64,000 bases of DNA from Ralstonia sp. UBA689. GTDB lineage: Bacteria > Pseudomonadota > Gammaproteobacteria > Burkholderiales > Burkholderiaceae. Where the stretch lies: the NCBI RefSeq assembly GCF_002298975.1, contig NZ_DBMV01000038.1, positions 1 through 64,000 of the forward strand. The letters are read 5' to 3'. The notes beneath the pieces were generated by a model. That model saw nothing but the letters and a program-made list of their open reading frames with translations, had not been told where the DNA came from and searched no databases. Below, piece by piece: positions 32,596 to 42,140 of this stretch (its first letter is position 1; every line of letters begins with the position of its first letter). The translations under genes and the position numbers were made by a program.

Positions 32596-33748
32596 GGGCC
32601 AGTCGGCATCGACCGCCGGCCCGCCGCTGTGGCTGCTGGCCGAGCTGACGTATCGCTGCCCGCTGCATTGCCCGTTCTGCTCCAACCCGGTGGACTACAC
32701 GCAGCACGATCGGGAACTGAGCACCGAGCAATGGTGTGAAGTCTTCACGCAGGCGCGCGCACTGGGTGCGGTCCAGCTCGGCCTGTCCGGCGGTGAGCCG
32801 CTGCTGCGCAAGGATCTCGAAGCGCTGGTCGCACATGCGCATGGGCTTGGGTTTTACGTGAACTTGGTGACGTCGGGTGTTGGCCTGACGGACGCGCGGC
32901 TCGGCGCGTTGCGCGCTGCGGGGCTCGACCACATCCAACTGTCGTTCCAGGATTCCACGCGTGAACTCAACGACTTTCTGTCGAGCACGCGCACCTTCGA
33001 CCTGAAACGCCGCGTGGCCGGCCTGATCAAGGCTCACGGCTACCCGATGGTGATGAACTGCGTGATGCACCGGCACAACCTGCTGCACGTGGGCGCCATC
33101 ATCGACATGGCGCTGGAGATCGGCGCCGAATACCTGGAGCTGGCCAACACGCAGTACTACGGCTGGGCCTGGGAAAACCGCCTGGCGCTGATGCCGACGC
33201 TGGAGCAACTGCGCGAAGCCGAGGCGGTGGTCAACGAATATCGTGCACGTATCGGCAAGCGGTGCCAGGTGCTGTACGTCGTGCCCGATTACTTCGAGCA
33301 GCGTCCGAAGAAATGCATGAATGGCTGGGGCACCACGTTTCTGGGCGTGGCGCCCGACGGCGTTGCGCTGCCGTGCCACTCGGCGCGCATGCTGCCTGGG
33401 TTGGACCTGCCCAACGTCCTGGACCAGCCCCTGCGGGACATCTGGCAATCCAGCCCCGCGTTCCAGCACTTTCGCGGCACGCATTGGATGCCGGAACCGT
33501 GTCAGTCATGCGACTCGCGCGAAGCGGATTTCGGTGGCTGCCGGTGCCAGGCCTATCTGCTCACGGGCGACGCCGAGCGCACGGATCCGGTGTGTGGAAA
33601 GTCGCCCGATCATGCGGCCCTGCAGAAGGTTGTGCTGCAAGGCAGGATGGCCTCGATGAATGGCTTCGGGCGGATGCGCGACCACCGCACCGACGAGGTT
33701 TCCATCGTGTTCCGCACCGACGCAAATTCACGCCGGCTGGGGCAATAA
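32558..33748 (+). CDS. pqqE: PqqA peptide cyclase PqqE (radical SAM)
   Basis: A 396-residue radical SAM enzyme that links Glu16 and Tyr20 of PqqA. The 4Fe-4S motif is YRCPLHCPFC (CxxxCxxC), followed by LGLSGGEPLLRKDLEALV. The C-terminal SPASM region binds further clusters (KKCMNGWGTTFLGVAPDG, CQSCDSREADFGGCRCQA). The start is notable: a TTG at 32558 has GGAGG 9 bases upstream, while the ATG at 32567 is too far from it, so a TTG start is preferred. It overlaps pqqD by 38 bases and is the last gene of the operon. Confidence 0.95.
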   Translation: MSNMHSNVAGSPEGQSASTAGPPLWLLAELTYRCPLHCPFCSNPVDYTQHDRELSTEQWCEVFTQARALGAVQLGLSGGEPLLRKDLEALVAHAHGLGFYVNLVTSGVGLTDARLGALRAAGLDHIQLSFQDSTRELNDFLSSTRTFDLKRRVAGLIKAHGYPMVMNCVMHRHNLLHVGAIIDMALEIGAEYLELANTQYYGWAWENRLALMPTLEQLREAEAVVNEYRARIGKRCQVLYVVPDYFEQRPKKCMNGWGTTFLGVAPDGVALPCHSARMLPGLDLPNVLDQPLRDIWQSSPAFQHFRGTHWMPEPCQSCDSREADFGGCRCQAYLLTGDAERTDPVCGKSPDHAALQKVVLQGRMASMNGFGRMRDHRTDEVSIVFRTDANSRRLGQ

Positions 33749-33772
33749 ACCAACACCATCGACAAACAAAAA

Positions 33773-33802
33773 GAACGGGCGGGAGCCGTGCCCCGCCCGT
33801 TC
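33773..33802 (-). terminator. Terminator of the cytochrome c / dehydrogenase operon
   Basis: GAACGGGCGGG and CCCGCCCGTTC form an 11-bp stem. Read leftward it is followed by TTTTTG, so it ends the leftward transcript of the cytochrome gene. It also sits just after pqqE. Confidence 0.85.
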
Positions 33803-33825
33803 CGCAGCCAATGGCATGCCGCGCT

Positions 33826-34155
33826 TCAAGCGCCGGTGCTCAGTACCCACCTCACCAACTGCGTCGCCTCGTCTTCCCTGAGGTTGGGATGCGGTGGCAT
33901 CGGAATCCGACCCCACACGCCTTTGCCACCCTCGCGAACCTTGTTTGCGAGCCGAGCCGGGGCCTCCGTATCGCCCTTGTACTTGGCGGCAACATCAACA
34001 AAGGCGGGCCCGACGATCTTGTTCTGCACGCTGTGGCATGAGAAGCAACCGTTCTTTTCAGCCATGGCCTGCATATCGGGCGCCGCGTGCGCGGAAGCCA
34101 CGCCGAATGCTGTCGACGCCAACGCCAGCAGCGAGAAAACTCCATTGCGCATCAT
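33826..34155 (-). CDS. Small periplasmic cytochrome c (c-551/c8 type)
   Basis: A 109-residue class I cytochrome c: signal peptide MMRNGVFSLLALASTAFGVA with cleavage near AHAAP, haem site KNGCFSCHSVQNKIVGP (CxxCH), FVDVAAKYKG, and axial Met in WGRIPMPPHPNLREDEA. It is the kind of cytochrome that accepts electrons from PQQ alcohol dehydrogenases (ExaB-like role). It lies about 90 bases after the dehydrogenase gene and before a strong terminator, so the two are cotranscribed from the sigma-54 promoter upstream of the dehydrogenase. GGAAAG precedes the chosen ATG. Confidence 0.9.
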   Translation of the reverse strand: MMRNGVFSLLALASTAFGVASAHAAPDMQAMAEKNGCFSCHSVQNKIVGPAFVDVAAKYKGDTEAPARLANKVREGGKGVWGRIPMPPHPNLREDEATQLVRWVLSTGA

Positions 34156-34245
34156 CACTTTCCAACACTCCATGACGCTGTGAATCGGCCATACCGGGCT
34201 GTGCGCCGTTGGGAGCGCCCAGGCCGGTACAGACCCGTTTGGTGC

Positions 34246-36000
34246 TTAGTTCTTGTGCAGCTTGAACACCCAGACTGAACCACCCTGCTCCAGGAAGTTC
34301 ACGCGCTTGGCCACTTCGCCGCCCCACAGCGGCACGGCGCCGCCCCAGCCCGACACCACGGCCACGAACTGCTCGCCGCCGTCTTCCCAGGTGATGGGAG
34401 GCGCGACGATGCCGCTGCCGGTCTGGAATTTCCAGAGTTCCTTGCCGGTCTTGGCATCGGCGGCCTTCAGGTAGCCTTCGGGCGTGCCCCAGAACACCAG
34501 GCCGCCGGCGGTGGTCATCACCCCGCCCCACAACGGCGCGTTGTTCTTGATCTCCCACTCGACCTTGCCGGTCTTCGGATTGATCGCGCGCAGCGCACCG
34601 ATGTAGTCGTCATTGAGCGGCTTGATGGTGAAGCCGGCACCCAGGTAGGCCGCGCCCTTCTTGTAGCTGACGGGCTCGTTCCAGATGTCCATGCCCCATT
34701 CATTGGCGGGCACGTAGAACAGGCCGGTCTGCGGGCTGTATGCCATCGGCATCTGGTTCTTGCCGCCCAGGAAGCCAGGAGCAGCAAAGACGGACTTGCC
34801 CTTCTTGTCTTCGCCGGTGGCCGCAGACGGATCGCCCGGGCGGTGGTCCGGTGCGTAGTTCGGGCGGCCGGTCTTGAGATCGATGCTCGTGGCCCAGTTG
34901 ACCTTCACAAACGGAAATGCGTTGAGCAGCTTGCCGGTCTTCGCATCGTTGACGTAGAAGAAGCCGTTTCGATCCGCCTTGCCGCCCACGCGCTTGCCGT
35001 CCAGGTCGAACGTCACGAACTCGTTGACGCCGTCGAAATCCCAACCGTCGTTGGGCGTGTTCTGGTAGTGCCAGACGATCTTGCCCGTCTCCGGGTCGAT
35101 GGCCAGCGTGGAGGAGGAATACAGGTTGTCGCCCTTGCGGATGTGGCTGTTCCACGGCCCAGGGTTGCCGGTGCCGAAGTACACCAGGCCGGTCTGCGCG
35201 TCATAGGTGCCACCGAGCCACGTCGATGCGCCGCCGGTCTTCCAGGTCTCGCCGGGCCAACTGGCGTTCAGCGTGCCGGTCATGCCGTTCTCGGTCTTGT
35301 TGCCGTCCTTGTCGTACTTGTAGCCCATGTGGCCTTCGACGGTCGGGCGGGTCCAGATCAGGTTGCCGGTCTTGGCATCCCGTGCCTCCACGCGCCCCAC
35401 CACGCCAAACTCGCCGCCCGACACGCCAGTCAGCACCATGCCTTTGACGATCAGCGGCGCGGCGGTGTACGAGTAGCCGGCCGCGTAGTCGGCGATCTTC
35501 TCTTTCCAGACCACCTTGCCGGTGTCCTGGTTGAGCGCGACCAGTTGCGCATCGAGCGTGCCGAAGATGACCAGGTTGTCGTACAGCGCCGCACCGCGGT
35601 TGACGACATCGCAGCACGGCATGATGTTATCCGGCAGACGCTGCTCGTACTTCCAGAGCTTGGCGCCGGTCTTCAGGTCGATCGCGTAGATGCGCGAATA
35701 CGAAGCCGTGACAAACATCTTGCCGTTGTAGACCAGCGGCTGGGCCTCCTGACCGCGCTGCTTCTCTCCGCCAAAGGAAAACGACCACGCCGGCACCAGT
35801 TGGCTGACGTTCTTCGTGTTGACCTTGGTGAGCCCGGAGTAGCGCTGCCCCTGCGTGCCCATGCCCCAGGTCAGCACGTCACCCGGCGACTTTGCGTCAC
35901 CTTCGATCATGGCGTCCGTCACAGGGGGCGTTGCCGCGTGGGCGGCGAGGCTTGCGGCCATGCATGCCGCCGCAAGCGAGATCACTCGTAGTGTCCTCAT
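34246..36000 (-). CDS. PQQ-dependent alcohol dehydrogenase, lanthanide-type active site
   Basis: A 584-residue periplasmic quinoprotein of the methanol/ethanol dehydrogenase family. The signal peptide ends AAHAATPPV. The vicinal disulphide Cys129-Cys130 (IMPCCDVVNRG), GGEFGVVG (Glu197), GTGNPGPWN (Asn279) and many propeller motifs (DAKTGKELWKFQTG) are present. The catalytic Asp is D321 in DGWDFDGVNE, with a second Asp (D323) two residues later. That Asp-x-Asp pair is the lanthanide-coordinating signature of XoxF, ExaF and PedH; calcium enzymes such as ExaA have Ser or Ala there. It probably oxidises ethanol and similar alcohols with a rare-earth ion, passing electrons to cytochrome c. GAGGAGA precedes the ATG, and a sigma-54 promoter lies at 36070-36084. 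Confidence 0.94.
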   Translation of the reverse strand: MRTLRVISLAAACMAASLAAHAATPPVTDAMIEGDAKSPGDVLTWGMGTQGQRYSGLTKVNTKNVSQLVPAWSFSFGGEKQRGQEAQPLVYNGKMFVTASYSRIYAIDLKTGAKLWKYEQRLPDNIMPCCDVVNRGAALYDNLVIFGTLDAQLVALNQDTGKVVWKEKIADYAAGYSYTAAPLIVKGMVLTGVSGGEFGVVGRVEARDAKTGNLIWTRPTVEGHMGYKYDKDGNKTENGMTGTLNASWPGETWKTGGASTWLGGTYDAQTGLVYFGTGNPGPWNSHIRKGDNLYSSSTLAIDPETGKIVWHYQNTPNDGWDFDGVNEFVTFDLDGKRVGGKADRNGFFYVNDAKTGKLLNAFPFVKVNWATSIDLKTGRPNYAPDHRPGDPSAATGEDKKGKSVFAAPGFLGGKNQMPMAYSPQTGLFYVPANEWGMDIWNEPVSYKKGAAYLGAGFTIKPLNDDYIGALRAINPKTGKVEWEIKNNAPLWGGVMTTAGGLVFWGTPEGYLKAADAKTGKELWKFQTGSGIVAPPITWEDGGEQFVAVVSGWGGAVPLWGGEVAKRVNFLEQGGSVWVFKLHKN

Positions 36001-36069
36001 CGTTTGTCTCCTCTACTTCTCGTTGTGGTCAATATCCGCCGGTGCGACAGTCACACCGGACGCGTTTTG

Positions 36070-36084
36070 GCAAATCCCATGCCA
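36070..36084 (-). promoter_or_regulatory. Sigma-54 promoter of the alcohol dehydrogenase
   Basis: Read leftward: TGGCATGGGATTTGC, an almost perfect -24/-12 element. The expected start of transcription leaves a leader of about 58 bases. An inverted repeat CCTGTT-N9-AACAGG at 36164-36184 lies about 80-100 bases upstream and could be an activator site. Confidence 0.75.
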
Positions 36085-36203
36085 TCAAGAAAACACCGCA
36101 AAACCGTGGTCCGACGCACGCTGGCGGGCCCCGTTGTGCGCCACGCCGGAACACATCGCCTGCCCTGTTGAGAAATGGAACAGGCAGCACGCGCGGGGCC
36201 ACG

Positions 36204-38495
36204 CTATCGCCACGCATATCGCAAACCGATCCACACGCTGCGCGGCGCGCCCGGCGCAACAAATGGCTCGTTGACCGAATTCGCGCCGTCAAACGCATGG
36301 CCCAGCCCCGTGAAGGCGTTGCTGCCGAGCACTGCAAAACTCTGGTAGCGGTGGTTGAACAGGTTCGTTACGGTGGTGAAGACCTGCAGTTGCTTGGTCA
36401 CCTGGTAGGTGGTGTCCAGGTCAGCCAGGAGGTAGCCGGAGAGCTTGCCGTTGGCATCTGAGTTGTTTTCGTCGTCGCGCGCGTAGATGCTGCCGCGCCA
36501 GACGAGGTTGGCACCGATCTTCCACTTTGGGGTGGCGGCGTAATCGAACCTGAGTTTGACGGTGCTCTCGGGAATGCCGGGAATGCGATCGCCGGGCTTG
36601 ATGTTGATATTGCCGCTGGCGTCTGCGCTGGAGTTGCTGGGGCTGTGCTCCGTCCACCCAGAGCGGTACGTGGCGTCGACATAGCTGTAGCTCGCACCGA
36701 TGCCCAACGGCCCGATCTGCGTATGGCTGGCCAGCTCAAACCCCTGCCGGCGCGTGCGACCCACGTTCTGGAAGAAGCCCAGCGTGCTCGCCGCGCCAGC
36801 GCTGATGAACTGGATGTCGTCGTTGAGCGTAGTGCTGTAGACGGCGGCACTCCATGTGGTGCCTTGGCCCACGCGGCCGCGCATGCCTACCTCGAAGGTC
36901 TTGGAGATGACCGGCTTGAGTGGAGGATCGGCGATGAAGTTGTTCGGCAACGAACACGGCGCGGCGGGGTCTGCGCACGCCAGCTCGATGGCGGTGGGTG
37001 CTCGCATGCCCTCGTTGTAGGTCGCGTAGGCGGTCAGGCTGGGGGTCGGGTTCCAGTTGATGCCAACGGCCGGGTTGAAACGCGAGAACGTGTGATTGCC
37101 GTCAAGCAGCGGCTGTGTGCCGCTGGCGTCGTTGATGACGGCGCGCGCCCAGTTGTAGCGGCCGGCGAGCGTGAACGTCCATTGCTTGCTGAGCGAGAGC
37201 GTGTCGTTGAAGTACACACCCAGATTGGCGTTGCGCGTCTTCGCATTGGTGGTTTGCGTGAAATCACCAATGCCAACCGACGCGCGCGTATCGGTAAAGA
37301 AGGCATCTTGCGAGAACTGTGTGAACGTGGAGTTGGCAAAATCTCCCGCAGCGCCCACCACGATTTGGTTCTCCATCCCGGCGATGCTGCCCATGCGGGT
37401 CAGTTGCAGGCTGGCGCCGTAACTGTCCGTAGAGATGACCGACTGCGCGTTATTGGATTGCACTGTGTCGACGTTGCCATTCACGCCGACGCTGCCAAAG
37501 TCCTCATTGACGTTGCTGCTCAGGTTGGTGTTCCGGAAGTGGCGGTAATAAAGGTTGCCGCTGAGTTGCAGATCGTCGTTGAAGGCGTGATCGCCCGACA
37601 GCGTGATGTATGCGGTGCTGTTCTTGTTCGTGTCAGGAAAGGTGTAGGCCTGACTCGGGTTGTCGAGAAACGAGCGCGGGATGGTCTGCGCCCCCTGCAG
37701 CGTGTTGTCGGCCCCACCCATGGCCAACGACAGCGTGGTCTCGGCGCTGGTGTAGCGCAGCTTGCCGAGCGCCTGGCGCACACGGCTGGCGTTGTGGTCT
37801 GCCCAGCCGTTGTCGTTCAACGCAAGGGCGCCGACGTAGTAGTCGAGGTTGTCGCCAATGGTGCCGCCCTGCTCCACCTGGGCGGATTTGCGGCCCCAAG
37901 AGCCGTCAGCCACCTCGGCTGAACCGCCCGGGCTCTGCTTGCCGTTCTTCGTTGCAATCGTGATCGCCCCGCCGAGCGTGTTCAGGCCGTAGGTCGGGTT
38001 GGAGCCCGGAATCAACTGGATGGTGTCGATGGCCCAGCGCGGGATCAGATCCCAGTTCACCACGTCACCGAACGGCTCGTTGGCTCGCACGCCATCCACG
38101 AACACTGACAGGCCTTGCGGCGTGCCCAACACCGGCGAAGCCGTAAAGCCGCGATAGTGAAGATCCGTCTGATACGGATTGCCCTGCACTTCGTTGAGGT
38201 CGACGCTGGGCAGGTTCTTTTCGAAATCGTCGGTCAGGGCGGTCCGGTGCTGGCGGCGCAAGTCGCTCCCGCGCAGGGTCTGCACGTTGGCCGGCACCTC
38301 GGTCAGGGGCGTGCCGATGCCGAGCAGCGGCGTGGTGCCGATCACCGTGGTGGTAGCGAGCATCAATCGCGCTTCATCGGCCGATGGCGTCGTTTGCGCC
38401 GATGCGAAATGCGGGCCACACGCAAGCGCGCTCGCATAACACAGGCGCAGCACGGCCTGATACGTCCGGCGCGGCGGCACGTTGGGGCGGCTCAT
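36204..38495 (-). CDS. TonB-dependent outer-membrane receptor
   Basis: A 763-residue receptor. After the signal peptide (ASALACGPHFASAQTTP) comes a TonB-box-like stretch near ATTTVIGTTPL. The plug domain follows (LTEVPANVQTLRGSDLRRQH, DLHYRGFTASPVLGTPQGLS, VFVDGVRANEPFGDVVNWDL, NPTYGLNTLGGAI), then a 22-strand barrel ending RSVWIGLRYAWR. It imports a scarce ligand with TonB energy. Its placement between the quinoprotein dehydrogenase and the aldehyde dehydrogenase, in the same orientation, suggests a ligand needed by this pathway: a lanthanide-metallophore complex or PQQ itself. The ligand is inference; the family is certain. No Fur box was seen near it. Confidence 0.9.
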   Translation of the reverse strand: MSRPNVPPRRTYQAVLRLCYASALACGPHFASAQTTPSADEARLMLATTTVIGTTPLLGIGTPLTEVPANVQTLRGSDLRRQHRTALTDDFEKNLPSVDLNEVQGNPYQTDLHYRGFTASPVLGTPQGLSVFVDGVRANEPFGDVVNWDLIPRWAIDTIQLIPGSNPTYGLNTLGGAITIATKNGKQSPGGSAEVADGSWGRKSAQVEQGGTIGDNLDYYVGALALNDNGWADHNASRVRQALGKLRYTSAETTLSLAMGGADNTLQGAQTIPRSFLDNPSQAYTFPDTNKNSTAYITLSGDHAFNDDLQLSGNLYYRHFRNTNLSSNVNEDFGSVGVNGNVDTVQSNNAQSVISTDSYGASLQLTRMGSIAGMENQIVVGAAGDFANSTFTQFSQDAFFTDTRASVGIGDFTQTTNAKTRNANLGVYFNDTLSLSKQWTFTLAGRYNWARAVINDASGTQPLLDGNHTFSRFNPAVGINWNPTPSLTAYATYNEGMRAPTAIELACADPAAPCSLPNNFIADPPLKPVISKTFEVGMRGRVGQGTTWSAAVYSTTLNDDIQFISAGAASTLGFFQNVGRTRRQGFELASHTQIGPLGIGASYSYVDATYRSGWTEHSPSNSSADASGNINIKPGDRIPGIPESTVKLRFDYAATPKWKIGANLVWRGSIYARDDENNSDANGKLSGYLLADLDTTYQVTKQLQVFTTVTNLFNHRYQSFAVLGSNAFTGLGHAFDGANSVNEPFVAPGAPRSVWIGLRYAWR

Positions 38496-38608
38496 AGCCG
38501 TGTCTCCGAAGCTTTTATGTTCGCCTGCGGAGTCTTTGCCCCGCAGGTCGGCGGCAGGCGCGCATGCCGATGGCTACGCGCATGCCGCGTCGTACTACGC
38601 CCGCACCA

Positions 38609-40129
<1,521 letters not shown>

Positions 40130-40196
40130 GGGTTGTCTCCTGATGTATGAGTGGTGACGTCAGCGTTCTGGTCTGCGCTGGGTCCGTGCGTAATCT

Positions 40197-40211
40197 GCAA
40201 AACCCGGGCCA
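40197..40211 (-). promoter_or_regulatory. Sigma-54 promoter of the aldehyde dehydrogenase
   Basis: Read leftward: TGGCCCGGGTTTTGC followed by A, matching the -24/-12 consensus at nearly every position. It stands 68-82 bases before the aldehyde dehydrogenase start codon. Confidence 0.72.
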
Positions 40212-40284
40212 CCCTGGTTTTTTGACGGTTCGCCCCTTCAGGAATCGGCTGCCCGCCCTCCACGCTCGTGCGACTGCTCCAGAA

Positions 40285-40303
40285 TGCAACACCCACTGTT
40301 GCA
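40285..40303. promoter_or_regulatory. Inverted repeat, probable activator site (copy 2)
   Basis: TGCAACACCCACTGTTGCA has perfect 7-bp arms around CCCAC. Its left part belongs to the 13-mer GAATGCAACACCC also found at 27323-27335. It lies between two divergent sigma-54 promoters, about 75 bases from one and 50 from the other. Confidence 0.55.
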
Positions 40304-40353
40304 AAGCGCAACGCCAATCGCAGGCCAGCCATCCACACAGGCCGCCTCGCCGA

Positions 40354-40368
40354 TGGCACGCATTTCGC
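40354..40368 (+). promoter_or_regulatory. Sigma-54 promoter of the SoxYZ-like carrier operon
   Basis: TGGCACGCATTTCGC followed by A has a perfect -24 element and one change in the -12 element. Transcription would begin near 40380, which excludes upstream ATGs and supports the carrier start at 40404. Confidence 0.65.
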
Positions 40369-40403
40369 AGTGCTCGCGGGCCATCAAAACGACAAAGACC
40401 GCG

Positions 40404-41198
40404 ATGAACATGGCCCAACCCGTTGCCGCAGCCATCGTGCGCGGCTGTGCCGTTGCCGCATTGGCCTTCGCCTGCGTGCCCCCGCCCGCATGGGCCGATG
40501 CCGCCGACCCCGCCGGTTCGCCGCTGTGGCCGTTGATCCGACAGGAATTTCTAGGTGCCGCACCCACGGCGTTCGACAACCGCATCAAGATCACCGGGCC
40601 CGCATTTGCAGAAGACGCGATGCAGGTTCCGATTGCCTTCGATGCCTCGGCGCTTGGCAAGGTCGATCGCATCGTCGTCATGGTCGACCGCAACCCGATC
40701 CGCAAAGTGCTGGAGTTCGAGCCGTTGAAGGCGCGCCCTGCCCTGTCGTTCCGGTTCAAGCTGCAGGAGGCCTCGCCGGTGCGTGTGGCGGCGCTGGCGC
40801 AGGATGGCGTGTGGCATGTCGGCACCTTGCTGGTGGACGCAACCGGGGGTGGATGCACGCTGCCGGGCGCAACCCGTCAGAACGCCACCTGGAGCGCCAC
40901 GTTGAACCAGGTGGAGTCGCGCGTGTTTCCCGGCTTTGGCGGGTCGGGGGCGCGCATCCGCCTGCGCGTGATGCATCCGATGGACACAGGCCTCGTCGCG
41001 GGCATCCCCGCGTTTCATATTGAGCGGCTGGATCTGCTCGACAGCCGGCATCAGCCCATGCTCCGGCTGGCGCTGTATGAGCCGGTGGCGGAAAACCCGA
41101 TCTTCTCCTTCGACCTGAACGGCCCCGCAGAACGGGGCATCTCGGTGGCCGGCGTCGACAACAACGGCAACCGCATCCGCGCACAGGTGACACCATGA
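40404..41198 (+). CDS. Quinoprotein-dehydrogenase-associated SoxYZ-like carrier
   Basis: A 264-residue exported protein. The signal peptide is MNMAQPVAAAIVRGCAVAAL with cleavage near AWADAAD. A SoxY-like domain (LWPLIRQEFLGAAPTAFDNR, IAFDASALGKVDRIVVMVDR) ends in the swinging-arm-type motif GGGCTLPG (Cys151). A SoxZ-like domain (IRLRVMHPMDTGLV, NPIFSFDLNGPAERG) follows in the same chain. This SoxY-SoxZ fusion is known beside PQQ dehydrogenases (TIGR04557), as part of a proposed quinoprotein relay of unknown chemistry. The start is set by the sigma-54 promoter. It overlaps the next gene by 4 bases. Confidence 0.9.
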   Translation: MNMAQPVAAAIVRGCAVAALAFACVPPPAWADAADPAGSPLWPLIRQEFLGAAPTAFDNRIKITGPAFAEDAMQVPIAFDASALGKVDRIVVMVDRNPIRKVLEFEPLKARPALSFRFKLQEASPVRVAALAQDGVWHVGTLLVDATGGGCTLPGATRQNATWSATLNQVESRVFPGFGGSGARIRLRVMHPMDTGLVAGIPAFHIERLDLLDSRHQPMLRLALYEPVAENPIFSFDLNGPAERGISVAGVDNNGNRIRAQVTP

Positions 41199-42139
41199 AC
41201 CGATGGCTTGGCATCGTGCTGTCTTGTGCAATGCAGGCGGCGATGGCGCAAGAGCGGGCACAGGGTCTTGACTACCATCTCGCACCGCGCAAGGTTGCGC
41301 CCGATGTCTGGGTGCTGGAAGGCGCCAACGCCGATTTCGCACCGGCCAACGGCTGCAACATCATCAATACAGGGTTCATCGATACCGGCGACGGTGTGCT
41401 CGTGATCAACACCGGACCCTCGGCCCTCTACGGCGCGCAGCAGCGCCAGGCCATCCGCTCCGTCACGTCGGCGCCGGTGCGCTGGGTGTTCAACCTGAAC
41501 CTGCACCCCGACTACTTTTTCGGCAACCAAGCCTATGCCGACGTCGGCGCCCAGGCGCTGCCGGGCACCATCGCCGGCGCACAACGCGAAGGCGCAGCCT
41601 ACGCCGACAACCTCTACCGACTCTGCGGCAACTGGATGGAGAACACCGAGCCGACACCGCCCAGCCAGCCGTTGGCGCCCGGTCAACGCACGTTTGGCCA
41701 CCATCGCATCGAGCTCATCCGGCTCGATGGACACACCAGCGACGACCTCGTCCTGGTGGACCAGTCCAGCGGCGTGGTCTTTGCAGGCGGCCTGGCATTT
41801 CGGGACCGCATTCCCACCACCCCGCATGCCGACATCCAGCGCTGGCTTGCCAGCCTGGATCAGCTTCAGGCCATCGTGAGCGCGAGCGGCGCCCGCGTGC
41901 TGATTCCCAGCCATGGGCCGGCGCTCGGCAAGGCCGACGCCATTGCCCAGACACGCGGATATCTGCGTTGGCTGGATGCGCGCATGCGCCGCGCGGCCGA
42001 AGAAGGACGCGACCTGGCCGAGGTGCTCGCCATGCCGGTGGCGCCCGACTACGCACGGTGGGGCGGGATGCCTGCCGAGTACGTGCGCAACGTGACCCGC
42101 TTCTATCCAACCTATGAGAGCGCCGTTCTGGCCCGCTGA
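41195..42139 (+). CDS. Quinoprotein relay metallohydrolase 1 (MBL fold)
   Basis: A 314-residue metallo-beta-lactamase-fold protein with a short signal peptide (MNRWLGIVLSCAMQAAMAQE). The fold is clear (GCNIINTGFIDTGDGVLVIN, LDGHTSDDLVLVDQSSGVVF, LIPSHGP). The zinc motif normally HxHxDH reads NLHPDY (Asn102, His104, Asp106, Tyr107), so two usual ligands are changed. It belongs to the relay set found with quinoproteins and probably acts with the SoxYZ-like carrier in the periplasm. It is translationally coupled to its upstream neighbour and abuts the second MBL gene. Confidence 0.87.
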   Translation: MNRWLGIVLSCAMQAAMAQERAQGLDYHLAPRKVAPDVWVLEGANADFAPANGCNIINTGFIDTGDGVLVINTGPSALYGAQQRQAIRSVTSAPVRWVFNLNLHPDYFFGNQAYADVGAQALPGTIAGAQREGAAYADNLYRLCGNWMENTEPTPPSQPLAPGQRTFGHHRIELIRLDGHTSDDLVLVDQSSGVVFAGGLAFRDRIPTTPHADIQRWLASLDQLQAIVSASGARVLIPSHGPALGKADAIAQTRGYLRWLDARMRRAAEEGRDLAEVLAMPVAPDYARWGGMPAEYVRNVTRFYPTYESAVLAR

Positions 42140-42140
42140 C

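Noticed and set aside
38523..38546. CCTGCGG / CCGCAGG hairpin between the aldehyde dehydrogenase and receptor genes as a terminator
   Set aside because: No T-run follows it in the leftward direction, and cotranscription of the two genes is plausible.
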